DNA of 64,000 nucleotides from positions 3,904,001 through 3,968,000 of the forward strand of contig NZ_CP015318.1 of NCBI RefSeq assembly GCF_001686985.1, in the 5' to 3' direction. Under the pieces are notes generated by a model. That model was not told where the DNA came from. It was given only the letters and a program-made list of their open reading frames with translations, and ran no database searches. This document shows positions 1-11,284 of the stretch, in pieces. Position 1 is the first letter of the stretch. Every line of letters begins with the position of its first letter. A program made the translations under genes and the position numbers. This DNA comes from Mesorhizobium amorphae CCNWGS0123 (lineage in GTDB: Bacteria > Pseudomonadota > Alphaproteobacteria > Rhizobiales > Rhizobiaceae).

Positions 1-14
1 CGGCGGAGTGAGCG

Positions 15-761
15 ATGTCGAAGTCGAACACGATCCTCTATCTCGACGGCGTCTCGGTCTCCTTTGACGGTTTCCGCGCCATCAACAATCTGTCGCTGGT
101 GCTGGACAAGGGCGAGATGCGCGCCATCATCGGTCCCAACGGCGCCGGCAAGACGACCATGATGGACATTGTCACCGGCAAGACGCGCCCCGACGAGGGC
201 GAGGTGTTCTTCGACGGCCAGGTCGATCTTACCAAACACGACGAGGCCGAGATCGCCATGATGGGCATCGGCCGGAAATTCCAGAAGCCGACCGTCTTCG
301 AAAGCCACAGCATCGAAGAGAATCTGATGCTGGCGCTCAAGGGCCCGCGCTCGATCTTCCCGGCGCTGTTCCATCGCCGCTCGGCGGCCGAGGCGCGGCG
401 GATCGACGATATCCTCGGCATTATCCGACTCGGCGACAAGCGCAACGAACTCGCCGCCAATCTGAGCCACGGCCAGAAGCAGTGGCTGGAGATCGGCATG
501 CTGCTGGCGCAGGATCCAAAACTGCTTCTGGTCGATGAGCCGGTCGCTGGCATGACCGACGCCGAGACCGAGGAGACCGCGCGCCTGCTCAAGGATATCG
601 CTCGCGACCATTCGGTCGTCGTCGTCGAGCACGACATGCATTTCGTGCGTGAACTCGGCGTCAAGGTCACCTGCCTGCATGAAGGCTCGGTGCTGTCCGA
701 AGGCTCGCTCGATTTCGTTTCGGCCGACGAGCGTGTCGTCGAAGTCTATCTCGGGAGATGA
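15..761 (+). CDS. urtD: Urea ABC transporter ATP-binding protein UrtD
   Basis: This is one of the two cytoplasmic ATPases of a urea/branched-chain-amide-type ABC importer. Visible motifs are Walker A (GPNGAGKTT, about residue 40), the Q-loop GRKFQKPTVF typical of UrtD, signature LSHGQKQ and Walker B LLLVDEP. At 248 aa it has the usual length for the family. A TGA at 9-11 just before the ATG probably ends urtC, which lies outside the window. urtE follows 69 bp downstream. UrtD is separated from the related LivG by the KFQKPTVFE segment and by pairing with a UrtE-like protein. The substrate is inferred from family resemblance. Confidence 0.9.
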   Translation: MSKSNTILYLDGVSVSFDGFRAINNLSLVLDKGEMRAIIGPNGAGKTTMMDIVTGKTRPDEGEVFFDGQVDLTKHDEAEIAMMGIGRKFQKPTVFESHSIEENLMLALKGPRSIFPALFHRRSAAEARRIDDILGIIRLGDKRNELAANLSHGQKQWLEIGMLLAQDPKLLLVDEPVAGMTDAETEETARLLKDIARDHSVVVVEHDMHFVRELGVKVTCLHEGSVLSEGSLDFVSADERVVEVYLGR

Positions 762-830
762 TCATGGTCTGGCGGGTGCAATTTCATCGCTTCGATCTGT
801 CGTTTCTCAGGTTCTGGAGAAGGCGCTGAC

Positions 831-1526
831 ATGCTCGAAGTTTCGAATGCCACGCTTCACTACGGTGCCGCCCAGGCGCTGCGCGGCGTGTCGCTGAAGG
901 CAGGAGCGGGCAAGATCACCTGCGTGCTCGGCCGCAACGGCGTCGGCAAGACCAGTTTGATGAGATCGATCGTCGGCCACCACCGGCTGACGAGCGGAAG
1001 TGTTGCCTTCGAGGGGAAGGCGCTCGACCGGAGCGCGGCGTATGACCGCGCCCGGTCGGGCATCGCATTCGTACCGCAGGGCAGGGAGATTTTTCCGCTG
1101 CTGACGGTCAGGGAAAACCTCGAATCGGGCTTTGCCCCGCTGAAGCGCGCCGACCGCAACATTCCGGGCCATGTCTTCGAGCTGTTTCCGGTGCTGAAGC
1201 AGATGCTGGGTCGTCGTGGCGGCGACCTGTCCGGCGGCCAGCAGCAGCAGCTCGCCATCGGCAGGGCGCTCGTCATGCGGCCGAAGCTGTTAGTGCTCGA
1301 CGAGCCGACCGAAGGCATCCAGCCGTCGATCATCAAGGATATCGGCCGCGCCATCCGCTATCTGCGCGACCAGGCCGGCATTGCCGTGCTCCTGGTCGAG
1401 CAATATCTCGACTTCTGCCGCGAGCTTGCCGACGAGGTCAACATCATGGACCGTGGCCAGATCGTCCATACTGGCCCGGCGGAAGATCTCGACCGCGCGG
1501 ATGTCAGGAAGTTTCTGACAGTCTAG
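831..1526 (+). CDS. urtE: Urea ABC transporter ATP-binding protein UrtE
   Basis: Second ATPase of the urea importer, 231 aa, LivF-like. It shows Walker A (GRNGVGKTS), the Q-loop FVPQGREIFPLLTV, signature LSGGQQQQLAIGRAL and Walker B LLVLDEPTEGIQPS, a typical UrtE/LivF set. It lies 69 bp after urtD on the same strand and probably belongs to the same transcript. The ATG at 831 directly precedes the conserved MLEV start. It is the last recognisable urt gene here; no urease genes follow in the window. Confidence 0.9.
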   Translation: MLEVSNATLHYGAAQALRGVSLKAGAGKITCVLGRNGVGKTSLMRSIVGHHRLTSGSVAFEGKALDRSAAYDRARSGIAFVPQGREIFPLLTVRENLESGFAPLKRADRNIPGHVFELFPVLKQMLGRRGGDLSGGQQQQLAIGRALVMRPKLLVLDEPTEGIQPSIIKDIGRAIRYLRDQAGIAVLLVEQYLDFCRELADEVNIMDRGQIVHTGPAEDLDRADVRKFLTV

Positions 1527-1787
1527 ACCGTTCGTCGGCCTTTCTTCTCCGGCGGCTCCAGTCATTCTCCAATCATGCTGTCTGCAACTCTGGCGCGCCA
1601 AGAACTGCGTGCTACTCTTTGCTTGGCTTTGGTGAGTCGGCCACTTTCCGTACCAGTCTGTTTTTGGGTCAGATCAAAGGGACGGCGCGGGCTCGGCGGC
1701 AAGTTCCACGCAAGCATGGCCTCCTATCCTCCTCCTGCGATCTGAGTTGTTCAACGCGTTTGGGCAATCTGGCTTGGGGAACGGCCA

Positions 1788-1964
1788 ATGGAGCGTTTTG
1801 TCGAGGACTACCAGAAACGGCGGCTCACCGAGCGCGTCGACATCATCACCGCCATCAACATTTTGAGGTCGCAGGGCTACGATCCCGACGAACTGATCGG
1901 CGAAATCACCAAGGTGTTCTACGTCGACCTCGATGCCTACAACGAGATCGTCATGGCGTCATAG
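1788..1964 (+). CDS. Small conserved-looking protein (58 aa)
   Basis: The ORF runs from ATG 1788 to TAG 1962-1964 and encodes 58 residues: an amphipathic N-terminal helix (MERFVEDYQKRR), then a DIITAINILRSQGY segment and an acidic C-terminal half. Codon use is normal for the surrounding genes and hydrophobic residues are well spaced, which argues for a real folded mini-protein. There is no signal peptide and no membrane segment. I do not recognise a function. The 261 bp between urtE and this gene hold no other ORF I can support. Confidence 0.65.
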   Translation: MERFVEDYQKRRLTERVDIITAINILRSQGYDPDELIGEITKVFYVDLDAYNEIVMAS

Positions 1965-1978
1965 CGCCGGCGAAGCTG

Positions 1979-3130
1979 TTAGCCCGTTCGCCTGAACGTC
2001 GAGGCAAGCACACGATTGCGGCCGTCGCGCTTGGCGGCATAGAGCGCCTTGTCGGCGGCGCTGAGCACCTTGTCGAAGCTCATGCCGTCCTTGCTGCCGA
2101 AGGCATAGCCCGCGCTGACCGTGCACGACAGGGGGCGCGTCTCGGTCTCGATCCGCCGCGCTGCGAAAGACGCGCGGATCCGTTCGGCGGCAAATTCCGC
2201 CTTCTCGGGCAAGGTTCGCTTGAGGACCAGCGCGAATTCCTCGCCGCCCATGCGCGCGGCGGCATCGCTCGGCAGCAGATTGGCGGTAAGCTCCTCGGCG
2301 AACACTTTCAGCACTTCATCGCCTGTAGCATGGCCGAACTCGTCGTTGATGGCCTTGAAGCCGTCGAGGTCGAACACCACCACCGCCGTGAAGGCGCCGA
2401 CCGGCGCATTGCCATGCAGGTCGAACAGCGCGCGCCGGTTGAGCAGGCCGGTCAGCGGATCGGTCAGTGCATTGCGGCGATGATGCTGCGCTAGGCGCCC
2501 CTGGTTGAGCGCCAGCGACAGCGCGCCGATGCCGGTCATGCAGGCGATGACGATGACAAGGCTCAGATCCTCGGCCCAATTCCTCGGCGCATGGCCAAGC
2601 ACGAGTTTGCCGTCCGATGCCAGAACCATGGCGCACAGCAGGAAGGATATCGCGGTGATTGAATAGAGCGCCGCGACACCGATGATCGGTACGGGGGATT
2701 CGCTGCGCCCCCTCCAGTATTCGAGAGCGGTGGCGAACAAAAGCAGCGCGGCGAACGAATTCTCCAGCATGAAGCCCAGTCCGTCATAACCGAGCGCCAT
2801 TGGCGGCAGGGCCACGGCAAGTGAGATGCCGGCGCCGAGAGCGATACGCGGTAGCGGCGAACGGCCTGTCGTGAACTGGTGGGCCGCACCCAGCATGGTC
2901 GAGAAGCCGAGCAGCAGCAGGGCGAGCGTGGCGACGCCGAGCATTGGCCCGGGCTTGTCGATATAGGCCTTGTAGGCAAAGACGTCGCCGACAACCAGCA
3001 GCACGCTGACCGCCCAGGTCAGCAGGAATTTCTCCGAACGCGCGGTGAGCCAGATGCCGAACAACGTCAGGCTCAGGCAGGCGGCGGAAAAGCCGACCGC
3101 GAGCAGCAATGAGTTGTAGTCGAGCGCCAT
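1979..3130 (-). CDS. Membrane diguanylate cyclase (GGDEF)
   Basis: This 383-aa protein has about six hydrophobic segments over residues 1-200, followed by a GGDEF domain (about 215-375). The active-site loop reads GGEEF near residue 295, a sequence compatible with cyclase activity. The Mg/substrate-binding DLDGFKAINDEFGH segment is intact. I see no RxxD inhibitory site in the usual place just upstream of GGEEF, so product feedback may be absent. It would make c-di-GMP, which in rhizobia favours adhesion and exopolysaccharide over motility. ATG at 3130; it is convergent with the preceding small gene. Confidence 0.88.
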   Translation of the reverse strand: MALDYNSLLLAVGFSAACLSLTLFGIWLTARSEKFLLTWAVSVLLVVGDVFAYKAYIDKPGPMLGVATLALLLLGFSTMLGAAHQFTTGRSPLPRIALGAGISLAVALPPMALGYDGLGFMLENSFAALLLFATALEYWRGRSESPVPIIGVAALYSITAISFLLCAMVLASDGKLVLGHAPRNWAEDLSLVIVIACMTGIGALSLALNQGRLAQHHRRNALTDPLTGLLNRRALFDLHGNAPVGAFTAVVVFDLDGFKAINDEFGHATGDEVLKVFAEELTANLLPSDAAARMGGEEFALVLKRTLPEKAEFAAERIRASFAARRIETETRPLSCTVSAGYAFGSKDGMSFDKVLSAADKALYAAKRDGRNRVLASTFRRTG

Positions 3131-3310
3131 GCCTCGTCCTTGCCCGCGCTGGTGCAGCTCAGCGCCCGGTTGGATTCATGCAGCAAGGAGGTATCGATAA
3201 GGTTACGATATCGGCGAAGATGTCGAGATTTCACAACGTTAGAGGATCGCCACCGACAAGATACCCTGCAGGTTCCGACAGGGCTGCTGGATGCAGTGAG
3301 GGCTCGCCGC

Positions 3311-4117
3311 CTAATCCATCACCCGTTTCATCAGCGCCATGGCGCCGAAGGGCGCGCGGACTTTGCCTTCGGTGATGAAGTAGGCGAACACATCGCGCGG
3401 CTTGACAGGCGCCTCGGTCGAAGGGTCGGCGTGTGGCAGATCGGCAGGCGCCTTGCCTTCCGCCCAGGTCTTTACCCGCGCCGCCCACTCATCGAGCCCT
3501 TCCGGTGTGTAGCAGTCGGGATTGTCGTCGCTGCCGGTCTGCAGCCGCGCATAGATGAAATCGCCGGTGACGTCGGCAATCCCAGGATATTTGGCATGGT
3601 CGGCATAGACGATCGCCACCTTGTACTTGCGCGCCAGGACTGGGAATTCCGGCACGACAAAACTGTCGTGCCGCACTTCCACCGCATGGCGCAGCGCAAC
3701 CCCGTCCTGCTTTTCCGGCAGCAGCTTGAGAAAGGCTTCGAAATCGTCCGGATCGAATTTCTTGGTCGGCGCGAACTGCCACAGGATCGGCCCGAGCTTG
3801 TCGCCGAGCGCGGCGACCCCCGAGCCTAGGAATCTCGTCATCGATTCACCGGCCTCGCCGAGCACGCGCCGGTTGGTGACAAAGCGGTTGCCCTTCAGCG
3901 AATAGACGAAGCCATCAGGCGCCTCGCTGGCCCATTTGACGAAGGTCGGTTCCTTGAAGCTCGAATAATAGGTGCCGTTGACCTCGATGCTCGGCACCTG
4001 ACGGCTGGCATATTGCAGCTGCTTGGCCTTGGAAAGCTTGTCCGGATAGAAGGACGTGTCCCACGGCTCGAAGGTCCAGCCGCCCATGCCGGCGCGGATT
4101 TTTCCCTGGCTGCTCAT
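3311..4117 (-). CDS. DUF72 (YecE-like) protein
   Basis: A 268-aa TIM-barrel-like DUF72 protein. Family hallmarks are the GMGGWTFEPWDTSFYP opening, EVNGTYYSS near residue 47, VEVRHDSF in the middle and YADHAKYPG later, where the conserved acidic and aromatic pocket residues sit. The biochemical role of DUF72 is unknown. A good ribosome site (GGGAGGA, 6 nt before the ATG) supports the start at 4117. The GNAT gene lies 24 bp upstream on the same strand, so the two may be co-transcribed. Confidence 0.85.
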   Translation of the reverse strand: MSSQGKIRAGMGGWTFEPWDTSFYPDKLSKAKQLQYASRQVPSIEVNGTYYSSFKEPTFVKWASEAPDGFVYSLKGNRFVTNRRVLGEAGESMTRFLGSGVAALGDKLGPILWQFAPTKKFDPDDFEAFLKLLPEKQDGVALRHAVEVRHDSFVVPEFPVLARKYKVAIVYADHAKYPGIADVTGDFIYARLQTGSDDNPDCYTPEGLDEWAARVKTWAEGKAPADLPHADPSTEAPVKPRDVFAYFITEGKVRAPFGAMALMKRVMD

Positions 4118-4141
4118 CGTCGTCCTCCCAATGCTCGAAAA

Positions 4142-4612
4142 TCAGACCGCCATACCGCCGTCGACGGGCTTGGCCATGTCGACGACTGTCCATCCTGGCT
4201 GGTAGGGATGGGGCCGTCGACCCGTTTCCCGGAAACCATAGGCCGCGTAGAGCGCAATGTTCCGCTCCATACGCGAATTGGTGTAGAGCCGCACCCCCGG
4301 CAAGCCCCACAGCCGCGTCTGCTCCTTGGCGAAATCGAGCAGCTTGATGCCAAGCTTCTTGCCCTGGAAGGCAGGCGAGACTGCGACGCTGAAGATCATC
4401 GCATGATCGGGATGCCGCTCGAGAACGATCAGTCCGGCCAGTTCTGAGCCGCTCTCCAGCAGCCAGACCTCGCCGCGTTCGATCCGCGGCGCATAGTCCT
4501 CGGTGACCGGGATTGGCGGCGCGCCGAACAGGGCAGTGTAGGGCGCATAGGCAAATTCGGTCAGCGAGACGACGGCGGGTAGGTCACCGGCATGCGCTTG
4601 TCTGATGGTCAT
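4142..4612 (-). CDS. GNAT-family N-acetyltransferase
   Basis: A 156-aa single-domain GNAT protein. The acetyl-CoA pyrophosphate loop is seen as FSVAVSPAFQGKKLGIKLL (Q/R-x-x-G-x-G/A type, about residues 74-92). The C-terminal LYTNSRMERNIALYAAYGFRETGRR matches motif B. The substrate cannot be told from sequence. It lies between uvrA and the DUF72 gene on the minus strand; the ATG at 4612 gives the common MTIRQA opening of such enzymes. Confidence 0.85.
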   Translation of the reverse strand: MTIRQAHAGDLPAVVSLTEFAYAPYTALFGAPPIPVTEDYAPRIERGEVWLLESGSELAGLIVLERHPDHAMIFSVAVSPAFQGKKLGIKLLDFAKEQTRLWGLPGVRLYTNSRMERNIALYAAYGFRETGRRPHPYQPGWTVVDMAKPVDGGMAV

Positions 4613-4643
4613 TCAAAAGCTCTCCAGACACCGCGCTGTCCGC

Positions 4644-7565
<2,922 letters not shown>

Positions 7566-7715
7566 CGCCGGTCGCCGCCTCAGGTCTGGAATTCGTGGGA
7601 TCGGCGGGTTTTCCCGGCCATCCCCTATGTAGGTATTTTCGCCGCCACGTCGAGAGACGCCACAAATCTCGACAGAAGCCTTTAACCGTCTTTCGCGCGA
7701 GGGGGCAAGCGGAAA

Positions 7716-7730
7716 GAACAAAGGCCGAAC
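7716..7730. promoter_or_regulatory. LexA (SOS) box upstream of uvrA
   Basis: GAAC-N7-GAAC, the exact alphaproteobacterial LexA consensus (GTTC-N7-GTTC on the uvrA strand). It sits 151-165 bp before the uvrA start. Confidence 0.85.
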
Positions 7731-8220
7731 ACGCTCCTGACAAAGTGCTGTGAAGAACCGGAACGGCGGGCACTCCGTTGGGCAGTTCCGGCATGTCGCC
7801 CTTACCTGGACGTAACCTCCCGGCGATCACATTTTCCGTAACCGGCTATTCAAAGGTTGACGCTGCCGACTCGGGGGCGCAGTGTCCACGGGTCAACGGA
7901 GCCGGCCGTCTTTCGATGGCCTCGCCGCCCCAGGCGGCTTGCGAGACGCCGCAGGCTTTTGCGATTTGCGCTTCGGACGACATGTCGCAACGGACAGAGG
8001 AGTGGAGCATGACGCCACCGGACAGTCCCTTGAGGCTCCACATATGGCTGGAGCCCCGGCAGGCATAAGTGCCAGGGTGGGCGTGAGCGCCCGACCCGAC
8101 AAACCGTGACCTGCCGATCCCTGACAATTAGAGACCACTGGTCGGATCGTCGGCTGAATGCCGCGAAGCATCCGAAATCAAAGTCGGTATAACACTACCG
8201 ACACGTTGGATTTTAGATCC
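7731..8220. other. Gene-poor gap with a 7-bp inverted repeat
   Basis: I see no convincing gene here: the reading frames are short, lack ribosome sites and have skewed composition. The one structured element is the inverted repeat GTCGGTA-N6-TACCGAC at 8183-8202, about 20 bp beyond the terminator of the minus-strand gene. It could be an operator or the base of a small RNA; nothing in the sequence decides this. Confidence 0.4.
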
Positions 8221-8221
8221 A

Positions 8222-8260
8222 TAAAAAGCCCCGTCCGTTTGCGGAAGCAACGGCGGGGCT
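8222..8260 (-). terminator. Rho-independent terminator of the 8311-8601 gene
   Basis: Read on the minus strand, a GC-rich stem (AGCCCCG ... CGGGGCT, extended by AACGG/CCGTT) is followed by TTTTTAT, about 50 bp after the stop of the small periplasmic protein gene. Confidence 0.85.
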
Positions 8261-8310
8261 GCTCGTTTGAGGGGGGGTGCAAAGCCGACTGATGTTGCCG
8301 CGAGCGAGAG

Positions 8311-8601
8311 CTACCGGTTGGAAGGCTTGATCGCACCGGCGCCAACATCGACCGTGATGCTGCCGGAAATCCTGACATCGGTTTCGCCGATCTTGAACTG
8401 GCCGTTGCCGCTGGCAGGCAGCGCGTCGTCGGGTTCGGGTTCCGGGGCCGGCTTGGCGATGCGATAGTCGCCGGTCACGCCGGGAAGGGCGCCTTTCTGG
8501 GTCGAGCTGTCGTCGGCAAAGGCGGATCCGGCCAGCATGCTGGCGCCGGCGAAGGCGGCGGTGACGGTGCGAACCAGTCTGGAAAGGCGGATGTCGGTCA
8601 T
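8311..8601 (-). CDS. Small secreted/periplasmic protein (96 aa)
   Basis: The N-terminus has a clear Sec signal (basic MTDIRLSRLVR, hydrophobic core, cleavage after AFA near residue 29). The mature part is Pro/Glu-rich (APEPEPDD) and ends in a short segment that may form beta strands (FKIGETDVRISGSITVDV). It has its own strong terminator. I do not recognise the family. The mature protein is only about 67 residues and may be a periplasmic or surface-exposed polypeptide. Confidence 0.7.
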   Translation of the reverse strand: MTDIRLSRLVRTVTAAFAGASMLAGSAFADDSSTQKGALPGVTGDYRIAKPAPEPEPDDALPASGNGQFKIGETDVRISGSITVDVGAGAIKPSNR

Positions 8602-8673
8602 TGCTGAACTATAGTGTCGCGCCGCTGGCGAGGCCAGACCGACGCGATCAAATTGCCGCGCGCCCGCTGCTTC

Positions 8674-9279
8674 TCAAGCAGCCTTCTTGCGGGTGTCGAA
8701 AACATGGTCGACGAGACCCCACGCCTTCGCCTCTTCGGCGGTCATGAAATAATCGCGGTCGAGCGTGCGCTCGACCTCCTCGTAAGTACGCCCGCAATGA
8801 TGCGCATAAAGCTCGGTCATCCGCCGCTTGGTGCGCAGTATGCCTTCGGCGTGGCGCTGGATGTCGGAAGCCTGGCCCTGGAAGCCGCCCAGCGGCTGAT
8901 GCAGCACGATGCTGGTGTTGGGCAGGGCGATGCGCCGCCCCGGCGTGCCGGCCATCAGCAGGAACGAAGCCATCGAGGCGGCAAAGCCCATGCAGACGGT
9001 CGACACCGGGCAGGAGATGTATTGCATCGTGTCGTAGATGGCGAAGCCGCTGGTCACCACGCCGCCCGGCGAGTTGATGTAGAGCGATATCTCCTTCTCG
9101 GGATTGTCGGATTCCAGCGACAGAAGCTGGGCGCAGACCAGCGCCGATACGCCGTCATTGATCTCGCCGTTGATGAAGACGATGCGTTCGCGCAGCAGCC
9201 GCGAAAAAATGTCGAAAGCGCGTTCGCCGCGGCTCGATTGCTCGATCACCATCGGCACCAGATTGGCAAGGCCGCTCAT
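8674..9279 (-). CDS. clpP: ATP-dependent Clp protease proteolytic subunit
   Basis: ClpP serine peptidase, 201 aa from the ATG at 9279, which is preceded by GGAGAAGAAAG. The catalytic Ser lies in GFAASMASFL, the His in VLHQPLGG and the Asp in LDRDYFM, the correct order for the Ser-His-Asp triad. The FINGEINDGVSA and LYINSPGG segments are family hallmarks. Rhizobia commonly carry several clpP paralogues, and this one is not next to clpX, so it is probably an accessory copy. An upstream in-frame extension overlapping the next gene is not used. Confidence 0.93.
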   Translation of the reverse strand: MSGLANLVPMVIEQSSRGERAFDIFSRLLRERIVFINGEINDGVSALVCAQLLSLESDNPEKEISLYINSPGGVVTSGFAIYDTMQYISCPVSTVCMGFAASMASFLLMAGTPGRRIALPNTSIVLHQPLGGFQGQASDIQRHAEGILRTKRRMTELYAHHCGRTYEEVERTLDRDYFMTAEEAKAWGLVDHVFDTRKKAA

Positions 9280-9301
9280 CTTTCTTCTCCGATTTCCCTG
9301 T

Positions 9302-9778
9302 TCAGGCCGCGCGCAGCAGCATGTACGGCGCATTCGCCGCGACAGGCAGTTTGGATTGGGGTGCATCGAGCGACAGCCGGCAGCCGGCGCCTGCCATGGC
9401 AAGCACAGGCGTTGCTGCCCGGGCGAACCCGTCATGGACAATACGCAGATGCGTGCCGCCCGAAATCGTACGGTCGAGGGTAAACGTGACGATGCTGTCG
9501 AACGCTTGGCTGGCATCGTCCGGCTCCGGCCGTTCGCGCCAGGAATAACGCAGCAGCCTGCCGGGCTCGGCATCGAGGACTTCGCAATCGATCGGCGCGT
9601 CCGGTCCGGCAAAGGCAAAGCGGCTGCCGATCTCGGGCCTGATGTCGTTGGGCATCATCCAGGCCGCGAGCAGCTTCGGCTCGGTCAGTGCGCGCCACAC
9701 TTTCTCCGGCGGTTCCGGCAGCTCGCATTCGAATTCGAGCGAGTCCGCAGCGCTTTTCGCATTCTCTTTCAATGTCAT
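9302..9778 (-). CDS. SRPBCC/AHSA1-domain protein
   Basis: A 158-aa START-like (AHSA1, SRPBCC) fold protein. ELPEPPEKVWRALTEPKLLAAWM at the N-terminus and the later LRYSWRE and TFTLDR strands are typical. Such proteins bind hydrophobic ligands, but the ligand here is unknown. Its start overlaps the stop of the upstream ArsR regulator by 4 bp (ATGA), so the two are translationally coupled. ArsR-SRPBCC pairs are common in actinobacteria and alphaproteobacteria. Confidence 0.88.
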   Translation of the reverse strand: MTLKENAKSAADSLEFECELPEPPEKVWRALTEPKLLAAWMMPNDIRPEIGSRFAFAGPDAPIDCEVLDAEPGRLLRYSWRERPEPDDASQAFDSIVTFTLDRTISGGTHLRIVHDGFARAATPVLAMAGAGCRLSLDAPQSKLPVAANAPYMLLRAA

Positions 9779-10089
9779 GGGTCCATGTCCTTCAAAACAG
9801 CCTTCAGCCTTTCGATGCGCTCCGGCCAGAACGCACGGTAGCGCTCGATCCAGCCGAGCAGCGGGTCGAGCCCTTGCGGGTCGGCGCGGTAGTATGCGTT
9901 GCGGCCGGCCCGCCGTTCGGTGACCAGGCCGGCGCCGCGCAGCACCGCCAGATGCTGGGAGACCGCCGGCTGCGATACGGTCATGCCGGTGCGCAGTTCC
10001 GACACCGTCATCTCGCTGGCGGCAAGCCGCTCATAGACGGCGCGCCGCGTCGGGTCGGCAAGGGCGCGAAAAATCTCTGCTTCGATCAT
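9775..10089 (-). CDS. ArsR-family transcriptional regulator
   Basis: A 104-aa winged-helix repressor of the SmtB/ArsR type, with EIFRALADPTRRAVYERL at the start, recognition helix MTVSQPAVSQHLAVL and wing ERRAGRNAYYR. The usual metal-binding cysteine motifs (ELCVCDL type) are absent, so it may sense something other than a metal, or work with the coupled SRPBCC protein. I take the ATG at 10089; a TTG two codons upstream is also possible. A near-perfect palindrome lies 11 bp upstream and probably mediates autoregulation. Confidence 0.9.
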   Translation of the reverse strand: MIEAEIFRALADPTRRAVYERLAASEMTVSELRTGMTVSQPAVSQHLAVLRGAGLVTERRAGRNAYYRADPQGLDPLLGWIERYRAFWPERIERLKAVLKDMDP

Positions 10090-10099
10090 GGTCAAAGCA

Positions 10100-10113
10100 T
10101 AAGTGTATACTTA
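10100..10113. promoter_or_regulatory. Likely ArsR operator
   Basis: TAAGTGTATACTTA is an inverted repeat with one mismatched pair. It lies 11 bp before the arsR-type start codon, where an autoregulatory ArsR operator is expected. It is AT-rich in a GC-rich setting. Confidence 0.55.
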
Positions 10114-10133
10114 TTGGTTTGGCAAGTGCTGTT

Positions 10134-10523
10134 TTATGGCGCCGCCGGAAGCCAGCGTCTCACCGGCTCGGCAGATCCGTCAAAAACTGCCTCGAAGATC
10201 GGCGATGCCAGCACGGCATTGATGTGAAGCGTCTCGGTGCCGACGTTTCGAAAACCGTGCTTCCTCTCCGCAGGCACGAGAAGCGACTGCCCGGCCGTCA
10301 GCGTCATGCTGTCGTCGTCGATCCACATTTCGGCGGTTCCGCTGAGGACGGTAAGCACCTCCTCGACCGAGTGCCAATGTGTCGGAGCCCCAACCCCCGG
10401 CTGAACCCATTGTTCAAACAGGCAGAGCTGGCTGGCACCGTTGCCGGCGGAAACCTGCATCCGGGTTTCCACGCCCGCCCGCCATTGCTCTCGCGGGTGA
10501 TCCATATGTGCGATGACTCTCAT
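10134..10523 (-). CDS. Cupin-domain protein
   Basis: A single cupin barrel of about 129 aa. Metal-site motif 1 is seen as PTHWHSVEEVLTVLSG (two His and one Glu) and motif 2 as PAERKHGFRNVG. I place the start at the ATG at 10523 (MRVIAH); an ATG at 10553 is the alternative, and longer versions would run into the LexA box of ssb. It reads divergently from ssb. Function unknown: small cupins may be sugar-binding, dioxygenase or regulatory proteins. Confidence 0.8.
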   Translation of the reverse strand: MRVIAHMDHPREQWRAGVETRMQVSAGNGASQLCLFEQWVQPGVGAPTHWHSVEEVLTVLSGTAEMWIDDDSMTLTAGQSLLVPAERKHGFRNVGTETLHINAVLASPIFEAVFDGSAEPVRRWLPAAP

Positions 10524-10621
10524 TCGCAGCCGCCGCCCTTTCGATCCCGACATATTCGCAATTTCAAACAGGCACCCTACCTCCTGGTGACATTCCTTGA
10601 CAGCCGAGAGTGACAAGAATA

Positions 10622-10636
10622 GAACAAAAAAAGAAC
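10622..10636. promoter_or_regulatory. LexA (SOS) box upstream of ssb
   Basis: GAAC-A7-GAAC, an exact GAAC-N7-GAAC alphaproteobacterial LexA site, lies 100 bp before the ssb start and between the divergent cupin gene and ssb. Confidence 0.85.
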
Positions 10637-10735
10637 AAAAACCTTGTGGGAAAAGGCAGCCACAGCAGGCGGGGATTGTCCGTAGGCTGTAAGGTGCGGT
10701 CGGCAAAAATTTGTTTCGGATGAGCGCGGAGAAGT

Positions 10736-11257
10736 ATGATGGCGGGTAGCATCAACAAGGTCATTCTGGTGGGCAATCTCGGGGCGGACCCGGAAATCCG
10801 CCGCCTGAACTCGGGTGAGCCGGTCGTCAACATTCGCATCGCCACCTCGGAAAGCTGGCGCGACAAGAATTCCGGCGAGCGCAAGGAAAAGACCGAGTGG
10901 CACAACGTCGTCATCTTCAACGACCAGATCGCCAAGGTCGCCGAGCAGTATCTGAAGAAGGGCATGAAGGTCTATGTCGAGGGCCAGTTGCAGACGCGCA
11001 AATGGCAGGACCAGACCGGCAATGACCGCTACACGACCGAAATCGTGCTGCAGAAATTCCGCGGTGAATTGCAGATGCTCGACGCGCGCGGCGAGGGCGG
11101 CGGCCAGGTCGGCAACTATGCCGGCGGCGGCAACAGCAGCCGTGGTTCCGATTTCGGCCAGTCCGGCCCGAACGAAGGTTTCAGCCGCGGCGGCGGTGGC
11201 GCCAAGGGCGGCGGCGGCGGTTCGTCGCGCGAGCTGGACGACGAAATCCCGTTCTGA
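10736..11257 (+). CDS. ssb: Single-stranded DNA-binding protein
   Basis: SSB, 173 aa. The OB fold covers residues 1-110 (SINKVILVGNLGADPEIR, WHNVVIFNDQIAKVAEQYLKKG, YVEGQLQTRKWQD). A Gly-rich linker (about 125-160) follows, then the acidic tip DDEIPF that recruits repair and replication partners. Two adjacent ATG codons (10736 and 10739) can serve as start. The upstream LexA box predicts SOS induction together with uvrA, as known in other alphaproteobacteria. Confidence 0.97.
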   Translation: MMAGSINKVILVGNLGADPEIRRLNSGEPVVNIRIATSESWRDKNSGERKEKTEWHNVVIFNDQIAKVAEQYLKKGMKVYVEGQLQTRKWQDQTGNDRYTTEIVLQKFRGELQMLDARGEGGGQVGNYAGGGNSSRGSDFGQSGPNEGFSRGGGGAKGGGGGSSRELDDEIPF

Positions 11258-11284
11258 GGCCAATCGACTGCAGGAGAGGGCGCC

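Noticed and set aside
7566..7721. 52-residue N-terminal extension of UvrA
   Set aside because: It precedes the conserved MADHKYL start, is non-conserved in style and would overlap the LexA box region.
7778..8127. Short frames on both strands in the gap after uvrA
   Set aside because: No ribosome sites, no hydrophobic pattern and low-complexity composition.
10581..10720. Upstream extension of the cupin gene
   Set aside because: Would place coding sequence across the ssb LexA box; the cupin fold is complete from the later Met.
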